NCBI GenBank assembly: GCA_016791115.1
Contig: JAEUNL010000064.1
Span: 124,001-188,000, forward strand
Length of the DNA stretch: 64,000 nt
Direction: 5' to 3'
DNA from: Rhodocyclaceae bacterium
Lineage (GTDB): Bacteria > Pseudomonadota > Gammaproteobacteria > Burkholderiales > Rhodocyclaceae
Shown here: positions 20,628 through 30,085 of the stretch, one piece after another
Position numbering within the stretch: the stretch's first letter is position 1
Layout of the letters: every line of letters starts with the position of its first letter
Notes under the pieces: generated by a model
Databases searched by the model: none
The model's input: only the letters and a program-made list of their open reading frames with translations
What the model was told of the DNA's origin: nothing
Position numbers and translations under genes: made by a program

Positions 20628-22268
20628 CTACTCGATCGCCGACGTGCTCTTGGCGCGCTCGCGCAGCACGAATTTCTGGATCTTGCCCGTGGAGGTTTTG
20701 GGCAGCGGGCCGAACACCACGCGCTTGGGCGCCTTGAAGCGCGCCAGCATCGCGCGGCAATGCTCGATGATCTCGTCCTCCGTCGCGGTCCTGCCTTCCT
20801 TCAACTCGACGTAGGCACAAGGCACCTCGCCCCATTTCGGATCGGGCAGTGCAACCACCGCTGCGGCGATCACGGCAGGATGTCGGTAGAGCACGTCCTC
20901 CACCTCGATCGAAGAAATGTTCTCGCCGCCAGAGATGATGACGTCCTTGGAGCGGTCCTTGATCTTCACGTAGCCGTCGGGCTGCATTACCGCCAGGTCG
21001 CCGGTGTGGTACCAGCCGCCGCGGAACGCCTCTTCGGTCGCGCTCGGATTCTTAAGGTAGCCCTTCATCGTGATGTTGCCGCGGAACATGATCTCGCCCA
21101 TGGTTTCGCCGTCCCAGGGCACGGGCTCCATGGTTTCGGGATTCATCACCGTGACGCCTTCCTGCAGGTGGTAGCGCACGCCCTGCCGGCCGTTTAGCCG
21201 CACCTGATCCTCGATCGGCAGCGACTGCCACTCCGGGTGCTTGGCACAGACCGACGCCGGGCCGTAGGTTTCGGTCAGGCCATAGACGTGGGTGATGTCG
21301 AAGCCGATGCGCTGCATGCCTTCGATCACCGCGGCCGGTGGCGGTGCGGCAGCGATCAAGGCGTTCACCTTGTGGTCGATGCCTTCACGCAGCTCGTCCG
21401 GGGCATTCAGCAGCATCGCATGCACGATCGGCGCACCGCAGTAATGGGTGACCTTGTGCTCGCGAATCGCCTCCAGCACCGGCCTGGCCTCGACGCGACG
21501 CAGGCAGACATTGGTGCCGGCGTTGGCCGCCATGGTCCAGGGAAAGCACCACCCGTTGCAGTGGAACATCGGCAAAGTCCAGAGATAGACGGCGTGCGGC
21601 TGCATGCCCCATGAGATGATGTTCGACACCGCGTTGAGGTAGGCACCGCGATGGTGATACACCACGCCCTTGGGGTTGCCGGTGGTACCTGACGTGTAAT
21701 TGAGCGAGATCGCATCCCACTCGTCGGACGGCGGCTTCCATTTGTATTGCGGATCGCCGGGTGCGATGAAAGCCTCGTAATCGATGCTGCCCATCCGCTC
21801 ACCGGGTCCGGTGTACTCGGGATCGTCGACGCCGACGACCATGATCGGGCGCCCGAGGATCGCGAGAGCCTTCTGCAGCGCCGGCGAATACTCACGGTCC
21901 GCTATCAGCACCTTGGCTTCACCGTGTTCGAGCATGAAGGCAATCGCCTCGGCGTCAAGCCGCGTATTCAGCGTATTGAGCACCGCACCGCACATCGGCA
22001 CGCCGAAATGCGCTTCGTACATCTCTGGCGTGTTGTTGAGCACGACCGCGACCGTATCTCCAGTGCCGATGCCGCGTTGGGCCAGCGCCGAAGCGAGCTG
22101 CCGCGCACGCGCATAGGTCTGCGCCCAGGTGTAGCTGCGCGCACCGTGGATCACGGAAAGGCGATCCGGATGCACGTAGGCCGAACGCTCGAGGAAGGAG
22201 AGCGGCGTCAACACCGCGTAGTTGGCCGCGTTCTTGTCGAGGCCCAGTGAATACGGATTGTGTTCCAT
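20628..22268 (-). CDS. Acyl-CoA synthetase (AMP-forming)
   Basis: A 546-residue AMP-forming ligase that activates a carboxylic acid with ATP and CoA. The P-loop 'YTSGTTGNPKGVV' is at about 191-203; also present are 'YGLTETYGP' (A5), 'GWYHTGDLAVM' (A7), 'DRSKDVIISGGENISS' (A8) and the adenylation lysine in 'PKTSTGKIQK' (A10). The overall form is of the medium/long-chain branch (AlkK-like); the natural acid is unknown. A GGAGGGAG site sits just before the ATG at 22268. It is the first gene of a run with enoyl-CoA hydratase and tatD. Confidence 0.95.
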   Translation of the reverse strand: MEHNPYSLGLDKNAANYAVLTPLSFLERSAYVHPDRLSVIHGARSYTWAQTYARARQLASALAQRGIGTGDTVAVVLNNTPEMYEAHFGVPMCGAVLNTLNTRLDAEAIAFMLEHGEAKVLIADREYSPALQKALAILGRPIMVVGVDDPEYTGPGERMGSIDYEAFIAPGDPQYKWKPPSDEWDAISLNYTSGTTGNPKGVVYHHRGAYLNAVSNIISWGMQPHAVYLWTLPMFHCNGWCFPWTMAANAGTNVCLRRVEARPVLEAIREHKVTHYCGAPIVHAMLLNAPDELREGIDHKVNALIAAAPPPAAVIEGMQRIGFDITHVYGLTETYGPASVCAKHPEWQSLPIEDQVRLNGRQGVRYHLQEGVTVMNPETMEPVPWDGETMGEIMFRGNITMKGYLKNPSATEEAFRGGWYHTGDLAVMQPDGYVKIKDRSKDVIISGGENISSIEVEDVLYRHPAVIAAAVVALPDPKWGEVPCAYVELKEGRTATEDEIIEHCRAMLARFKAPKRVVFGPLPKTSTGKIQKFVLRERAKSTSAIE

Positions 22269-22325
22269 TGCTCCCTCCATTTTCCTGCTGTGTATCCCAG
22301 ACGCCTGCCGGCGCCGCACCGCCCG

Positions 22326-23006
22326 TCAGGACTGTGCGGCCCGGCAACGGCGCGCGATCTGTTGCCCTTCCCCTGCGGCGTCCAGCCCGCCCAGCCAGCG
22401 GGATATGGCCAACGCCGCCTCCGCCGTTGCGCTACCCAATGCCGCGACCCCGCCACGTGCGTCGGCACCCGTTGCAGGGCGTGCAATGCTGAAACTCCGG
22501 CGCGCCAGTGGCGCCTCTGCGCGCGCGCCGATCAAGGCCACGCGCAGCTCCAGCACGGCGGTGCTCGATTGCGGCGAATCGAAGCGCTGGATGAATTCGT
22601 CGACGTCGACGACCAGCCGGCAGTTGCCGGCAACCGCGCCGGCATCGCCCACCGACAGCGAACGCCGCAGGACCTGCTGGATCAGCTCGGGCGGCGGCGC
22701 AACCCAGCGGCTCTCGGTAAAACTGGAACGGCGCGACGCTTCGGCGTAAGCCAGCCGATATTGCATGGCGGGCGTATCCAGCCAGGACGGGGCCACGACG
22801 TCGACGCTGCGCAGTCCGATCCCGCCGCCCGCGCCGGCCACCGCCGCGGCACCGCCGAGATCGTAGTGGGCGATCGGCGCTTTCGCCGATTTGCCCGCCA
22901 GGTCGACGCTGACACATGCTGCCAGCAGGCAGCAGCAGGCGATCACCAGCAACAGCGCCGCCCGGGCCAGCGGCTCTAATGAGTGCAAAACGCTCCGTCG
23001 CGACAC
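22326..23006 (-). CDS. ABC-type transport auxiliary lipoprotein (PqiC/YmbA-like)
   Basis: A 226-residue lipoprotein. The lipobox 'LLAAC' is at about residue 31; the mature part has the DUF330/ABC-aux fold pattern, 'HYDLGG' early, 'LRSVDVVAPSWLDTPAMQYRL' in part, and 'CRLVVDVDEFIQRFD' later. Such proteins are outer-membrane-side partners of MCE transporters, as PqiC is for PqiAB. The start is GTG with an AGGAG site about eleven bases upstream. It is the last gene of the MCE operon, twelve bases after the MCE protein. Confidence 0.88.
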   Translation of the reverse strand: MSRRSVLHSLEPLARAALLLVIACCCLLAACVSVDLAGKSAKAPIAHYDLGGAAAVAGAGGGIGLRSVDVVAPSWLDTPAMQYRLAYAEASRRSSFTESRWVAPPPELIQQVLRRSLSVGDAGAVAGNCRLVVDVDEFIQRFDSPQSSTAVLELRVALIGARAEAPLARRSFSIARPATGADARGGVAALGSATAEAALAISRWLGGLDAAGEGQQIARRCRAAQS

Positions 23007-23018
23007 CTGTACCGACTC

Positions 23019-23960
23019 CTAAGGAACGGGAACGAACCCGGTTTCACCAGGCCCGGGCGAGGCCGCCGGTCGGCGCACCAGCAGTTCCTGCGGCGACTGT
23101 TCGAGTTGGACGAGCAGGCGCGAAAGCTGGCGCGAGTTGGCAGACAGATCGTGCAGCAGCAGGTTGAGCCCCGGCAGCGCTTCGCCGGACATCTTGTCGC
23201 CAACTTCTGCACCGAGTTCGTCGAGCCTTCGGCTGACGGCCTGCATGCTCGCGACCAGATCGCGGGTTTCCTTGAGAAGCGGCCCGCTTTCCCGGCCCGC
23301 ACTCTCCAGATGCGCGACCAGCCGCGCCACGCGCTCGGCATTCTCCGGACTCGCGAAGCGTCTAACCGCCGCGATCGTCTCGGGCATCTGCCTGAGGGCC
23401 TTGCCTGCCTCGGCCGAGGCCGTTTCCAGATTGGACAGCGTGTTGCCGAGGCTTTCGATGTTGTCCGGGCTGAGCACGGCATTGGCGCGCTTGGCGAGTT
23501 CCTTGACTTGCTCGAGCGTAGCGGCAAGCTGGTCGCCGGCGGTATCGAAGGTCGATGGGCGCAACGGAATGCGCGGCACTTCGCCCTCGCGCTCTGGGAG
23601 GGGCTGGCCATCACGGCCGTTGTCGGAAAGCTCGACGAAGGCAAGGCCGGTCACACCCTGCATCTTGATTTCTGCGGTAGTGGCCGTGGTGATCGGCAGC
23701 CACTCTTCGACGATGACGTTAACCAGGATGAGGCGCGGATCCTTCGAGTCGATGGTGATGCGATCGACCTTGCCGGAGCGAATGCCGCGAAACCGCACCT
23801 GCGCCTGCGATGCGAGACCGCTGACCGTGCGTTCCGACACGAGCTGGAGCTCCCGCGTGTCACCGCGCTTGCCCGAAAACCACCATACCGCCGCCAGCGC
23901 ACAGCCTGTGAGCAGGAGCGTGAACAGGCCCGCTGCAATCGCGTGAGCCCTATCTTCCAA
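23019..23960 (-). CDS. MCE/MlaD-family lipid-binding protein
   Basis: A 313-residue protein with one N-terminal membrane helix (about 8-28), an MCE/MlaD domain (about 38-115, with 'GLASQAQVRFRGIRSGKVDRI' in part and 'VTGLAFVEL'), and a long helical C-terminal tail ending in a Pro/Arg-rich stretch. MCE proteins form hexameric rings in the periplasm that carry lipids between the membranes. The start is TTG with a GAAGG site eight bases upstream. It lies between the ATPase and the auxiliary lipoprotein genes, 27 and 12 bases apart. Confidence 0.92.
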   Translation of the reverse strand: MEDRAHAIAAGLFTLLLTGCALAAVWWFSGKRGDTRELQLVSERTVSGLASQAQVRFRGIRSGKVDRITIDSKDPRLILVNVIVEEWLPITTATTAEIKMQGVTGLAFVELSDNGRDGQPLPEREGEVPRIPLRPSTFDTAGDQLAATLEQVKELAKRANAVLSPDNIESLGNTLSNLETASAEAGKALRQMPETIAAVRRFASPENAERVARLVAHLESAGRESGPLLKETRDLVASMQAVSRRLDELGAEVGDKMSGEALPGLNLLLHDLSANSRQLSRLLVQLEQSPQELLVRRPAASPGPGETGFVPVP

Positions 23961-23987
23961 GTGCTGCTACCTTCACGATGAGGTTTG

Positions 23988-24770
23988 TCATCCGAGTGCC
24001 CGGCCCCGCTCTATCGCAATCCGGCTGCGCTCCGATCCGAAAAAGCCGCGTATGAATGGATGGTCGTTCTGCATGACCTGTTCGAGGGGGCCGACAGCAA
24101 GTATACGCCGCTCGGCCAGCACGGCAACGCGCGTGGCCAATGCCGCCAGCGTATCGAGATCGTGCGTCACGAGAACCACCGTCAGGCCAAGTTCGGCACG
24201 CAATTGCCGAATCAGGCGCACGAAGGATTCGGAGCGATCGGGATCGAGACCTGCCGTCGGCTCGTCGAGCAGCAGCAGTTCCGGCTCGAGCGCAAGCGCC
24301 CGCGCGAGCGCGACCCGCTTGACCATGCCGCCAGAGAGCTCCGACGGCATCAAGCGCGCATCGGAAGGCCGAAGCTCGACCTGCGCGAGCTTCAGAAGCA
24401 CGAGGTCGCGAATCATCGCCTCGTCGAGCAGGCGCAACTCGCGCAGCGGAAAGGCGATGTTCTGATAGACCGTCAACGCCGAGAACAGCGCACCCTGCTG
24501 AAACAGCATGCCGAATCGGCGGCGCAGGCTGCGATCCGCAATCCGGTCGCCCGAAAAGAGCGCGCTGCCAAATACGGCGATATGGCCCTCGGTCGGCCGG
24601 GTCAGCCCGTTGATATGGCGCAGCAAGGTGGTCTTGCCCGACCCCGAGCCACCGACCATCGCAAGCACATCGCCGCGTCCGACCGTCAGATCCAGTCCGC
24701 GATGCACCCAGTTCGATCGACCGAACCGGGTGCCGACGCCTATTGCTTCGACAATCGCTGCGGCCTTCAT
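23988..24770 (-). CDS. MlaF-like ABC transporter ATP-binding protein
   Basis: A 260-residue ABC ATPase of the MCE-transporter branch. Walker A 'GGSGSGKTTLLRHI', the Q-loop 'MLFQQGALF', the ABC signature 'PSELSGGMVKRVALARA', Walker B 'LLLLDEPTAGLDP' and the H-loop 'VTHDLDTL' are all intact. The 'GALFSALTVYQNIAFPLRE' segment in part is typical of MlaF/Ttg2A. The ATG overlaps the permease stop by four bases (ATGA). It powers phospholipid movement together with the neighbouring permease and MCE protein. Confidence 0.95.
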   Translation of the reverse strand: MKAAAIVEAIGVGTRFGRSNWVHRGLDLTVGRGDVLAMVGGSGSGKTTLLRHINGLTRPTEGHIAVFGSALFSGDRIADRSLRRRFGMLFQQGALFSALTVYQNIAFPLRELRLLDEAMIRDLVLLKLAQVELRPSDARLMPSELSGGMVKRVALARALALEPELLLLDEPTAGLDPDRSESFVRLIRQLRAELGLTVVLVTHDLDTLAALATRVAVLAERRILAVGPLEQVMQNDHPFIRGFFGSERSRIAIERGRALG

Positions 24771-25885
24771 CCTGTGATGCCGATGCGGCGGGTGGCGATC
24801 GCGAACACCGCGTCCGCGAGGATCACCATGGTGATCGCAGTGACCACCGAACGCGTCGTATTCGATGCCAGGCTCTCGGTGTTCGGCTTGACGCGCAAAC
24901 CGAAATGGCAGGCGAGCAACGCGATCAGAAAGCCGAAGCTCAGTCCCTTGGCGAGTCCGATCCAGACGTTCGCGACCGGCACAGCCTTGGGCAGCGTCTC
25001 GATGAAGAATCCGTAGGACAAGCCGAGCTGGATCTGCGCCGCCACCATCCCGCCGATCAACGCAACGCCCGACGTCCACGCCGTGATCAGCGGCATCGCA
25101 ATTGAAAGTGCCAGAACTTTCGGCAGGACCAGGCGCAGCGTGCGCGACACGCCCATGATGGACAGCGCGTCGATTTCCTCGGTGACGCGCATGACGCCGA
25201 GTTGCGCCGTCATCGCCGAACCCGATCGCCCCGCCACCAGCACGGCCACCAGCACGGGGCCAAGCTCCCGGATGATGCCGATGCCGAGCAGGTTGACGAT
25301 ATACACGTCGGCGCCGAAGCGGTTGAGTTGCAGTGCTGACAGGTAGGACAACACAACGCCGATCAGGAAGCCGACCAGCGACGTAACCGGGAGTGCGCGT
25401 GCGCCCGCCTTGTAGAGATTCGCGGATACCTCCTTCCACGGCATGTCGGCGGGGTGACGCAGGATGTGGGCGCAATCGAGAACCAGACGCCCGAGCAGGG
25501 CGACGATCTCGATGGCATGGTCGCGAAAGCGCTGCGCACCGGCGCCGAGTGCGAGCACCCATGCCAGCCAGTCGCGACGCGGACGCTCCGCCACATGCGT
25601 GCGGACTGCGCGCAGGCGATCGATGATTGCGCGCTTGCCGTCCGGACACAGCAGTACGGCCGGATACTCGCCATGCCAGCCGCGCAGCAGCACGGCAGCA
25701 CCGACTGAATCCAGTCGTTCGATGCCCGAAAGATCCCACGCCACACCGTCCGTCGCGCTCAGACTGCGCAACTCGACTTCGAGCGAATCGATTTCGTTAC
25801 CGATCCCGGACAGCGTCCAGGTTCCACTGACGACGATTCGCGTCGTCGGGCCGTCGGTCGAACGCGAAATGGCCGGTTGCTGCAT
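24767..25885 (-). CDS. MlaE-family permease with N-terminal STAS domain
   Basis: A 372-residue permease. Residues 1-100 form a STAS-like (MlaB-like) domain, with 'WDLSGIERLDSVGAAVLL'; in MlaB this domain regulates the ATPase. The rest is the MlaE permease with five to six membrane helices and the family motif 'ELGPVLVAVLVAGRSGSAMTAQLG' in part and 'EEIDALSIMG'. The fused form replaces separate mlaB and mlaE genes. Its ATG lies only six bases after the ppx stop, so ppx and the four MCE genes are very likely one transcript. Confidence 0.93.
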   Translation of the reverse strand: MQQPAISRSTDGPTTRIVVSGTWTLSGIGNEIDSLEVELRSLSATDGVAWDLSGIERLDSVGAAVLLRGWHGEYPAVLLCPDGKRAIIDRLRAVRTHVAERPRRDWLAWVLALGAGAQRFRDHAIEIVALLGRLVLDCAHILRHPADMPWKEVSANLYKAGARALPVTSLVGFLIGVVLSYLSALQLNRFGADVYIVNLLGIGIIRELGPVLVAVLVAGRSGSAMTAQLGVMRVTEEIDALSIMGVSRTLRLVLPKVLALSIAMPLITAWTSGVALIGGMVAAQIQLGLSYGFFIETLPKAVPVANVWIGLAKGLSFGFLIALLACHFGLRVKPNTESLASNTTRSVVTAITMVILADAVFAIATRRIGITG

Positions 25886-25891
25886 CGGGAT

Positions 25892-27403
25892 CTAGCGGAC
25901 TGCGCGCTTCGTGCCGTCCTCGCGGACCGCGCGCACTTTCAGGTGCTTGCCGATGCCGGACCATTGACGTTCTTCGTCCTCGAGCATTGCCGCGGTCAAC
26001 GGCGAAGCGTCGAGCCAATCAGCTGGCACGTCCACGGCGAACCCCGTGCTGTCGCCACGGACGCGCAATGGCGGCGGCGGCGCGTCGTCGCGCGCCCGGT
26101 GCAACAGCACGGCCAGACGCAAGCAGAAGATCAGCACCCAGTCGGCACTGCGCGGATCAATCGCCTGCACGCGCTCGAGCTTGCCACGGTGGGCCAGAAC
26201 GATGCGCGCGAGGCGGCCCTGGTCCATGCGCGAGAAACCGGGCATGTCGGCATTGGCAAGGATGTAGGCGCTATGCTTGTGGTAGCTCGAATGCGCGACC
26301 GAAATGCCGATCTCGTGCAGATGTGCCGCCCATTCCAGCATTCGGGCATCGGTATCGTCGTGCTCGTGCCCTGACTCGCCGAACTGCGCAAGCAGCGCGC
26401 GTGCCGATTCCGCGACGCGCTGCGCCTGCCCCGATTCGACCTGATAGCGCCGAACAAACTGCACCACGGTGGCATCGCGAAGATCATGGTGGTGATAGCG
26501 CCCGAGCAGGTCATACAGCACCCCGAGACGCAGCGCCCCTTCCGAGAACGCCATGCGCTCGAGTCCGAACTCCTTGAATACCGCAGACATGATCGCGAAC
26601 CCGCCCGGCAGCACCGGCAACCGGTCCGCGCGCATTCCCTCCATCGGCAGGCGATTCACGTTGCCCGCACGAAGCATGTGGCTGCGCAAGGCTTCAAGTC
26701 CGTCGCGCGTGATGTCGCCGTCGGACAATCCATTGAGTTCCAGCAGATCGGCCAGGGCCTTGGCCGTTCCCGAGGAACCGACGGCAGCCTCCCATCCCAC
26801 TTCGCGGAAAGTGTGCACGATGGTCTGCATTTCGGTGCGCGCGGCGAGTTCGGCCTCCTTCAGTCCGCGCTTGTCGACGCGCCCGTCGGGAAAATAGCGC
26901 ATCGTGAAGCCGACGCAGCCCATGTAGAGCGATTCGAGTTCGACGGGTTCGAAGCTGCGACCGATGATGAACTCGGTCGAGCCCCCGCCGATATCGACGA
27001 CCAACTGCTGCCGCTCGGGGTCGGGCAGCGTGTGCGCCACACCGACGTAAATCAGCCGCGCCTCTTCGCGGCCGGCGACGACCTCGATCGGAAAACCCAA
27101 TGCCGCTTCCGCCTGGACGAGAAACTGCGGGGCATTCTTTGCCACGCGCAGCGTATTGGTGGCGACCGCGCGCACCGCGCCCGGCGCGAAGCCGCGCAAC
27201 CGCTCGTTGAACTTGCGCAGCGCTTCGAGTGCGCGAAGCTGCGACGCGCCATCCAGCGTCTTCTGCGAGGTCAATCCCGCCGCCAGACGAACCGGTTCCT
27301 TGAGGCCGTCGAGGGGATAGATCTGATCGTCCACGACCCGACCAACCTGCAGGCGAAAGCTGTTCGACCCCAGGTCGACAGCCGCAATCAGTTCATATCC
27401 CAT
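25892..27403 (-). CDS. ppx: Exopolyphosphatase (Ppx/GppA family)
   Basis: A 503-residue Ppx/GppA phosphatase of the ASKHA fold. 'AAVDLGSNSFRLQVG' and 'VVDIGGGSTEFIIG' are the two phosphate-binding loops; 'GREEARLIYVGVAH' and 'GSSGTAKALADL' follow. The C-terminal third has the HD-like helical domain with 'HLHEIGISVAHSSYHKHSAYI' in part. It removes terminal phosphate from polyphosphate (or pppGpp). The ATG at 27403 begins 'MGYELIAAVDLGSN'. It is divergent from ppk1 across about 220 bases and is the first gene of a run into the MCE transporter. Confidence 0.95.
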   Translation of the reverse strand: MGYELIAAVDLGSNSFRLQVGRVVDDQIYPLDGLKEPVRLAAGLTSQKTLDGASQLRALEALRKFNERLRGFAPGAVRAVATNTLRVAKNAPQFLVQAEAALGFPIEVVAGREEARLIYVGVAHTLPDPERQQLVVDIGGGSTEFIIGRSFEPVELESLYMGCVGFTMRYFPDGRVDKRGLKEAELAARTEMQTIVHTFREVGWEAAVGSSGTAKALADLLELNGLSDGDITRDGLEALRSHMLRAGNVNRLPMEGMRADRLPVLPGGFAIMSAVFKEFGLERMAFSEGALRLGVLYDLLGRYHHHDLRDATVVQFVRRYQVESGQAQRVAESARALLAQFGESGHEHDDTDARMLEWAAHLHEIGISVAHSSYHKHSAYILANADMPGFSRMDQGRLARIVLAHRGKLERVQAIDPRSADWVLIFCLRLAVLLHRARDDAPPPPLRVRGDSTGFAVDVPADWLDASPLTAAMLEDEERQWSGIGKHLKVRAVREDGTKRAVR

Positions 27404-27540
27404 CCATACAACCCATTGATTTCTCGAACTTGTTATGTAACGAGCAGCAACCCGGCCGGAGCCGGTTTCCCGGCGGATCCAAGCCTTGAATCTTATCACC
27501 CGTACCTTGCCGGCCTTGCCCCCGGGGAGCAGCGCCCGCG

Positions 27541-27569
27541 CTGTAATCTGCCTGAAGTATTCTTGTCAC
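27541..27569 (+). promoter_or_regulatory. Candidate Pho box upstream of ppk1
   Basis: Three seven-base units lie exactly 11 bases apart: CTGTAAT (27541-27547), CTGAAGT (27552-27558) and TTGTCAC (27563-27569). Against the PhoB half-site CTGTCAT they match at six, four and five of seven positions. The 11-base period is that of tandem PhoB sites. The array ends 54 bases before the ppk1 ATG and lies inside the space shared with ppx. Phosphate control of ppk is known in other proteobacteria; here it is inferred. Confidence 0.45.
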
Positions 27570-27623
27570 ATACTAGGGACTGTCCTCATTCGACCCGTCG
27601 TCGCAGCCACGACATCCGCCCGC

Positions 27624-29723
27624 ATGATTCGAGAACCCAACCAGGCCCGTTTCCCTGCCGAGCACTTCATCAATCGCGAGATATCGTTGCTCAAGTTCCA
27701 GCGCCGCGTACTCGCACAGGCCGCAGACGAGCGCGTGCCCTTGCTCGAACGGCTGCGCTTTCTCTGCATCGTGTCATCGAACCTCGACGAGTTCTTCGAG
27801 ATTCGCGTGGCGGGCTTGAAAGAGCAGATCAAGCTGGGTTCGACCGCGGCCGGTGCGGACGGGTTGCCCCCGGGCGAGATTTACCAGCGTGTGGCCGAGG
27901 AAGCCCACGAAATGGTCGCCGAGCAGTACGCATTGCTCAACGACACGATTCTCCCTGCCCTGGAAAAGGAAGGCATAGTCATCCTGCGTCGCAGCAGATG
28001 GACCGAGCCACAGCAAGCCTGGGTGAAGGAATACTTCCAGCGAGAAGTGATGCCCCTGCTTACGCCGATCGGACTCGATCCCGCACACCCGTTTCCGCGC
28101 GTACTGAACAAGAGCCTCAACTTCGCGGTAGAACTGGACGGACTGGATGCCTTCGGGCGCAACTCCGGCGCGGCGATCGTGCAGGCCCCGCGCGCCTTGC
28201 CACGCGTAATCCAGTTGCCCAAGGACATTTCGGGCCTCGACCATTGCTTCGTATTCCTCTCCTCGATGCTGCACGCCCACGTGGGCGACCTGTTCGAGGG
28301 CATGAACGTGCTCGGCTGCTATCAATTCCGGGTTACGCGCAACTCGGACCTGTTCGTCGACGAGGAAGAGACGAAGAATCTTCACGCGGCCCTGCAGGGA
28401 GAACTGCCGCAGCGCCACTTTGGCGACGCCGTACGCCTCGAGGTCGCGGATAACTGCTCTGAAGTCATGGCGGAGTTCCTGCTGCAGCAGTTCGGCCTTG
28501 CGCGCGCCGATCTATTCCGAGTCCATGGCCTGGTCAACCTCGTTCGCCTGATGCGCGTGCCCGATTGGGTAGATCGCCCGGACCTGAAATACCCGGCGTT
28601 CCGCCCCGGCCGGCCGAAGTCGCTTGAACGCCGTCACGACATCTTCCAGGTCATGCGCCAGCAGGACGTACTGCTGCACCACCCGTTCCAGAGTTTTGCG
28701 CCCGTCATCGATCTGCTCAACTACGCCGCCGACGACCCCCAGGTCGTGGCGATCAAGATGACCGTCTATCGAACGGGAAGCGAATCCGTGCTCATGGAAG
28801 CGCTGTTGCGCGCGGCGCGCAAGGGCAAGGAGGTCACCGTAGTCGTCGAGTTGATGGCGCGTTTCGACGAAGAGGCGAATCTGTCGATCGCCGCACGCCT
28901 CGAAGAGGCTGGCGCACACGTCGTGTATGGCGTCTTCGGCTACAAGACGCATGCAAAGATGCTTCTGATCCTGCGCCGCGAGGCATCGGGGGAAGGCAGG
29001 CCGACACAGTTTCGGCGCTACGTCCATCTCGGCACCGGCAACTACCATCCTCGCACGTCGGGCATGTACACCGATTTCGGCCTGCTCACGGCAAACGACG
29101 AGATCGGCGCCGATGTGCACGAGGTGTTCAAGCAGCTCACCGGACTGGGCCGTGCCGGCGAGCTCAAGCATATCTGGCAGGCGCCCTTCACCCTTCATTC
29201 GAAGCTGATTGCAGCGATCCAGGCCGAGGCCGACGCTGCGCGGACGGGACGCAAGGGACGCATCATCGCAAAGATGAACTCGTTGCTCGAGCCGCAGATC
29301 GTTTCCGCGCTCTACGAAGCAAGCGAAGCCGGGGTCGAGATCGACCTCATCGTGCGCGGCGTTTGTGCCCTGCGGCCCGGCGTCCCGGGATTGTCCGACA
29401 ACATCCGCGTCCGTTCAGTGGTCGGCCGATTCCTCGAGCATTCACGCATCTTTTATTTCTATGCGGACGGCGCGGAAAGGACGTATCTGTCCAGCGCCGA
29501 CTGGATGGAACGAAACGTGTTCCGTCGCATCGAGGTCTGCTTCCCGGTGCTCGACGACAGGCTCAAGCGCCGGGTGATGAAGGAAGGACTGCGTCCGTAC
29601 CTTCATGACAACGCACAGGCCTGGACGATGGATGCCAACGGCAACTACAGCAGGCCGCCCAACCGGCGTACCCGGTCGGTGGCGCAGGAGAGCCTGCTGC
29701 TCGACCTGGGGGCGTCCGCCTGA
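27624..29723 (+). CDS. ppk1: Polyphosphate kinase 1
   Basis: A 699-residue PPK1, the usual length. It polymerises the gamma-phosphate of ATP into polyphosphate at the inner face of the membrane. The start 'FINREISLLKFQRRVL' is the N domain; 'SNLDEFFEIRVAGLKEQ' follows. The two catalytic histidines are seen at about His468 ('VHLGTGNYHP') and His606 ('LEHSRIFYF'), and 'YKTHAKMLLI' and 'SADWMERN' are intact. The ATG at 27624 is preferred: an in-frame opening to 27486 would add 46 residues unlike the family and run through the putative Pho box. The gene is divergent from ppx. Confidence 0.96.
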   Translation: MIREPNQARFPAEHFINREISLLKFQRRVLAQAADERVPLLERLRFLCIVSSNLDEFFEIRVAGLKEQIKLGSTAAGADGLPPGEIYQRVAEEAHEMVAEQYALLNDTILPALEKEGIVILRRSRWTEPQQAWVKEYFQREVMPLLTPIGLDPAHPFPRVLNKSLNFAVELDGLDAFGRNSGAAIVQAPRALPRVIQLPKDISGLDHCFVFLSSMLHAHVGDLFEGMNVLGCYQFRVTRNSDLFVDEEETKNLHAALQGELPQRHFGDAVRLEVADNCSEVMAEFLLQQFGLARADLFRVHGLVNLVRLMRVPDWVDRPDLKYPAFRPGRPKSLERRHDIFQVMRQQDVLLHHPFQSFAPVIDLLNYAADDPQVVAIKMTVYRTGSESVLMEALLRAARKGKEVTVVVELMARFDEEANLSIAARLEEAGAHVVYGVFGYKTHAKMLLILRREASGEGRPTQFRRYVHLGTGNYHPRTSGMYTDFGLLTANDEIGADVHEVFKQLTGLGRAGELKHIWQAPFTLHSKLIAAIQAEADAARTGRKGRIIAKMNSLLEPQIVSALYEASEAGVEIDLIVRGVCALRPGVPGLSDNIRVRSVVGRFLEHSRIFYFYADGAERTYLSSADWMERNVFRRIEVCFPVLDDRLKRRVMKEGLRPYLHDNAQAWTMDANGNYSRPPNRRTRSVAQESLLLDLGASA

Positions 29724-30085
29724 CCCGGTCGGCGACCGAAACATGACGGTGCGGTCCCGGGTGAAATCCTGGGTCGCGTAGGGTGATTCGGATCTGGCGA
29801 TCGCCATCCCGCACCGGCGAACCGGCTGCGGCAGCCGGGCACCACTACCACGCCGGGGCGCGACCCGTTATCTTGAAAGAACCGCAGACGACTCTCCATC
29901 GCCGGTCCCTTCATTCGGAGCCAGGTCGGCTGTATCATCGATGCTTTCCGCCCCCCTCCCGGCGGCATGAGAGACGGGCGACAGTGTCTCGCGTGGCAGG
30001 ACTGCGCGGACGTGGCGAATTCTCGTCGGCCAACTCTTCGGCAGCGTTTCGGGCCGCTTCCAACCAGCCGGGGCAGCCATACGGC
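29724..30085. other. Gene-free stretch between ppk1 and the GGDEF-EAL gene
   Basis: No convincing gene is seen in these 362 bases. The frame of the downstream gene stays open to 29783 but the predicted residues are basic, Pro/Arg-rich and unlike a sensor domain. A TATCAT at 29933-29938 could be a -10 box for the downstream gene, with only a poor -35. No terminator hairpin with a T-run follows ppk1. Confidence 0.5.

Noticed and set aside
27486-27623. A longer N terminus for ppk1 starting at 27486
   Set aside because: The added 46 residues are not like PPK1 and would run through the Pho-like site.
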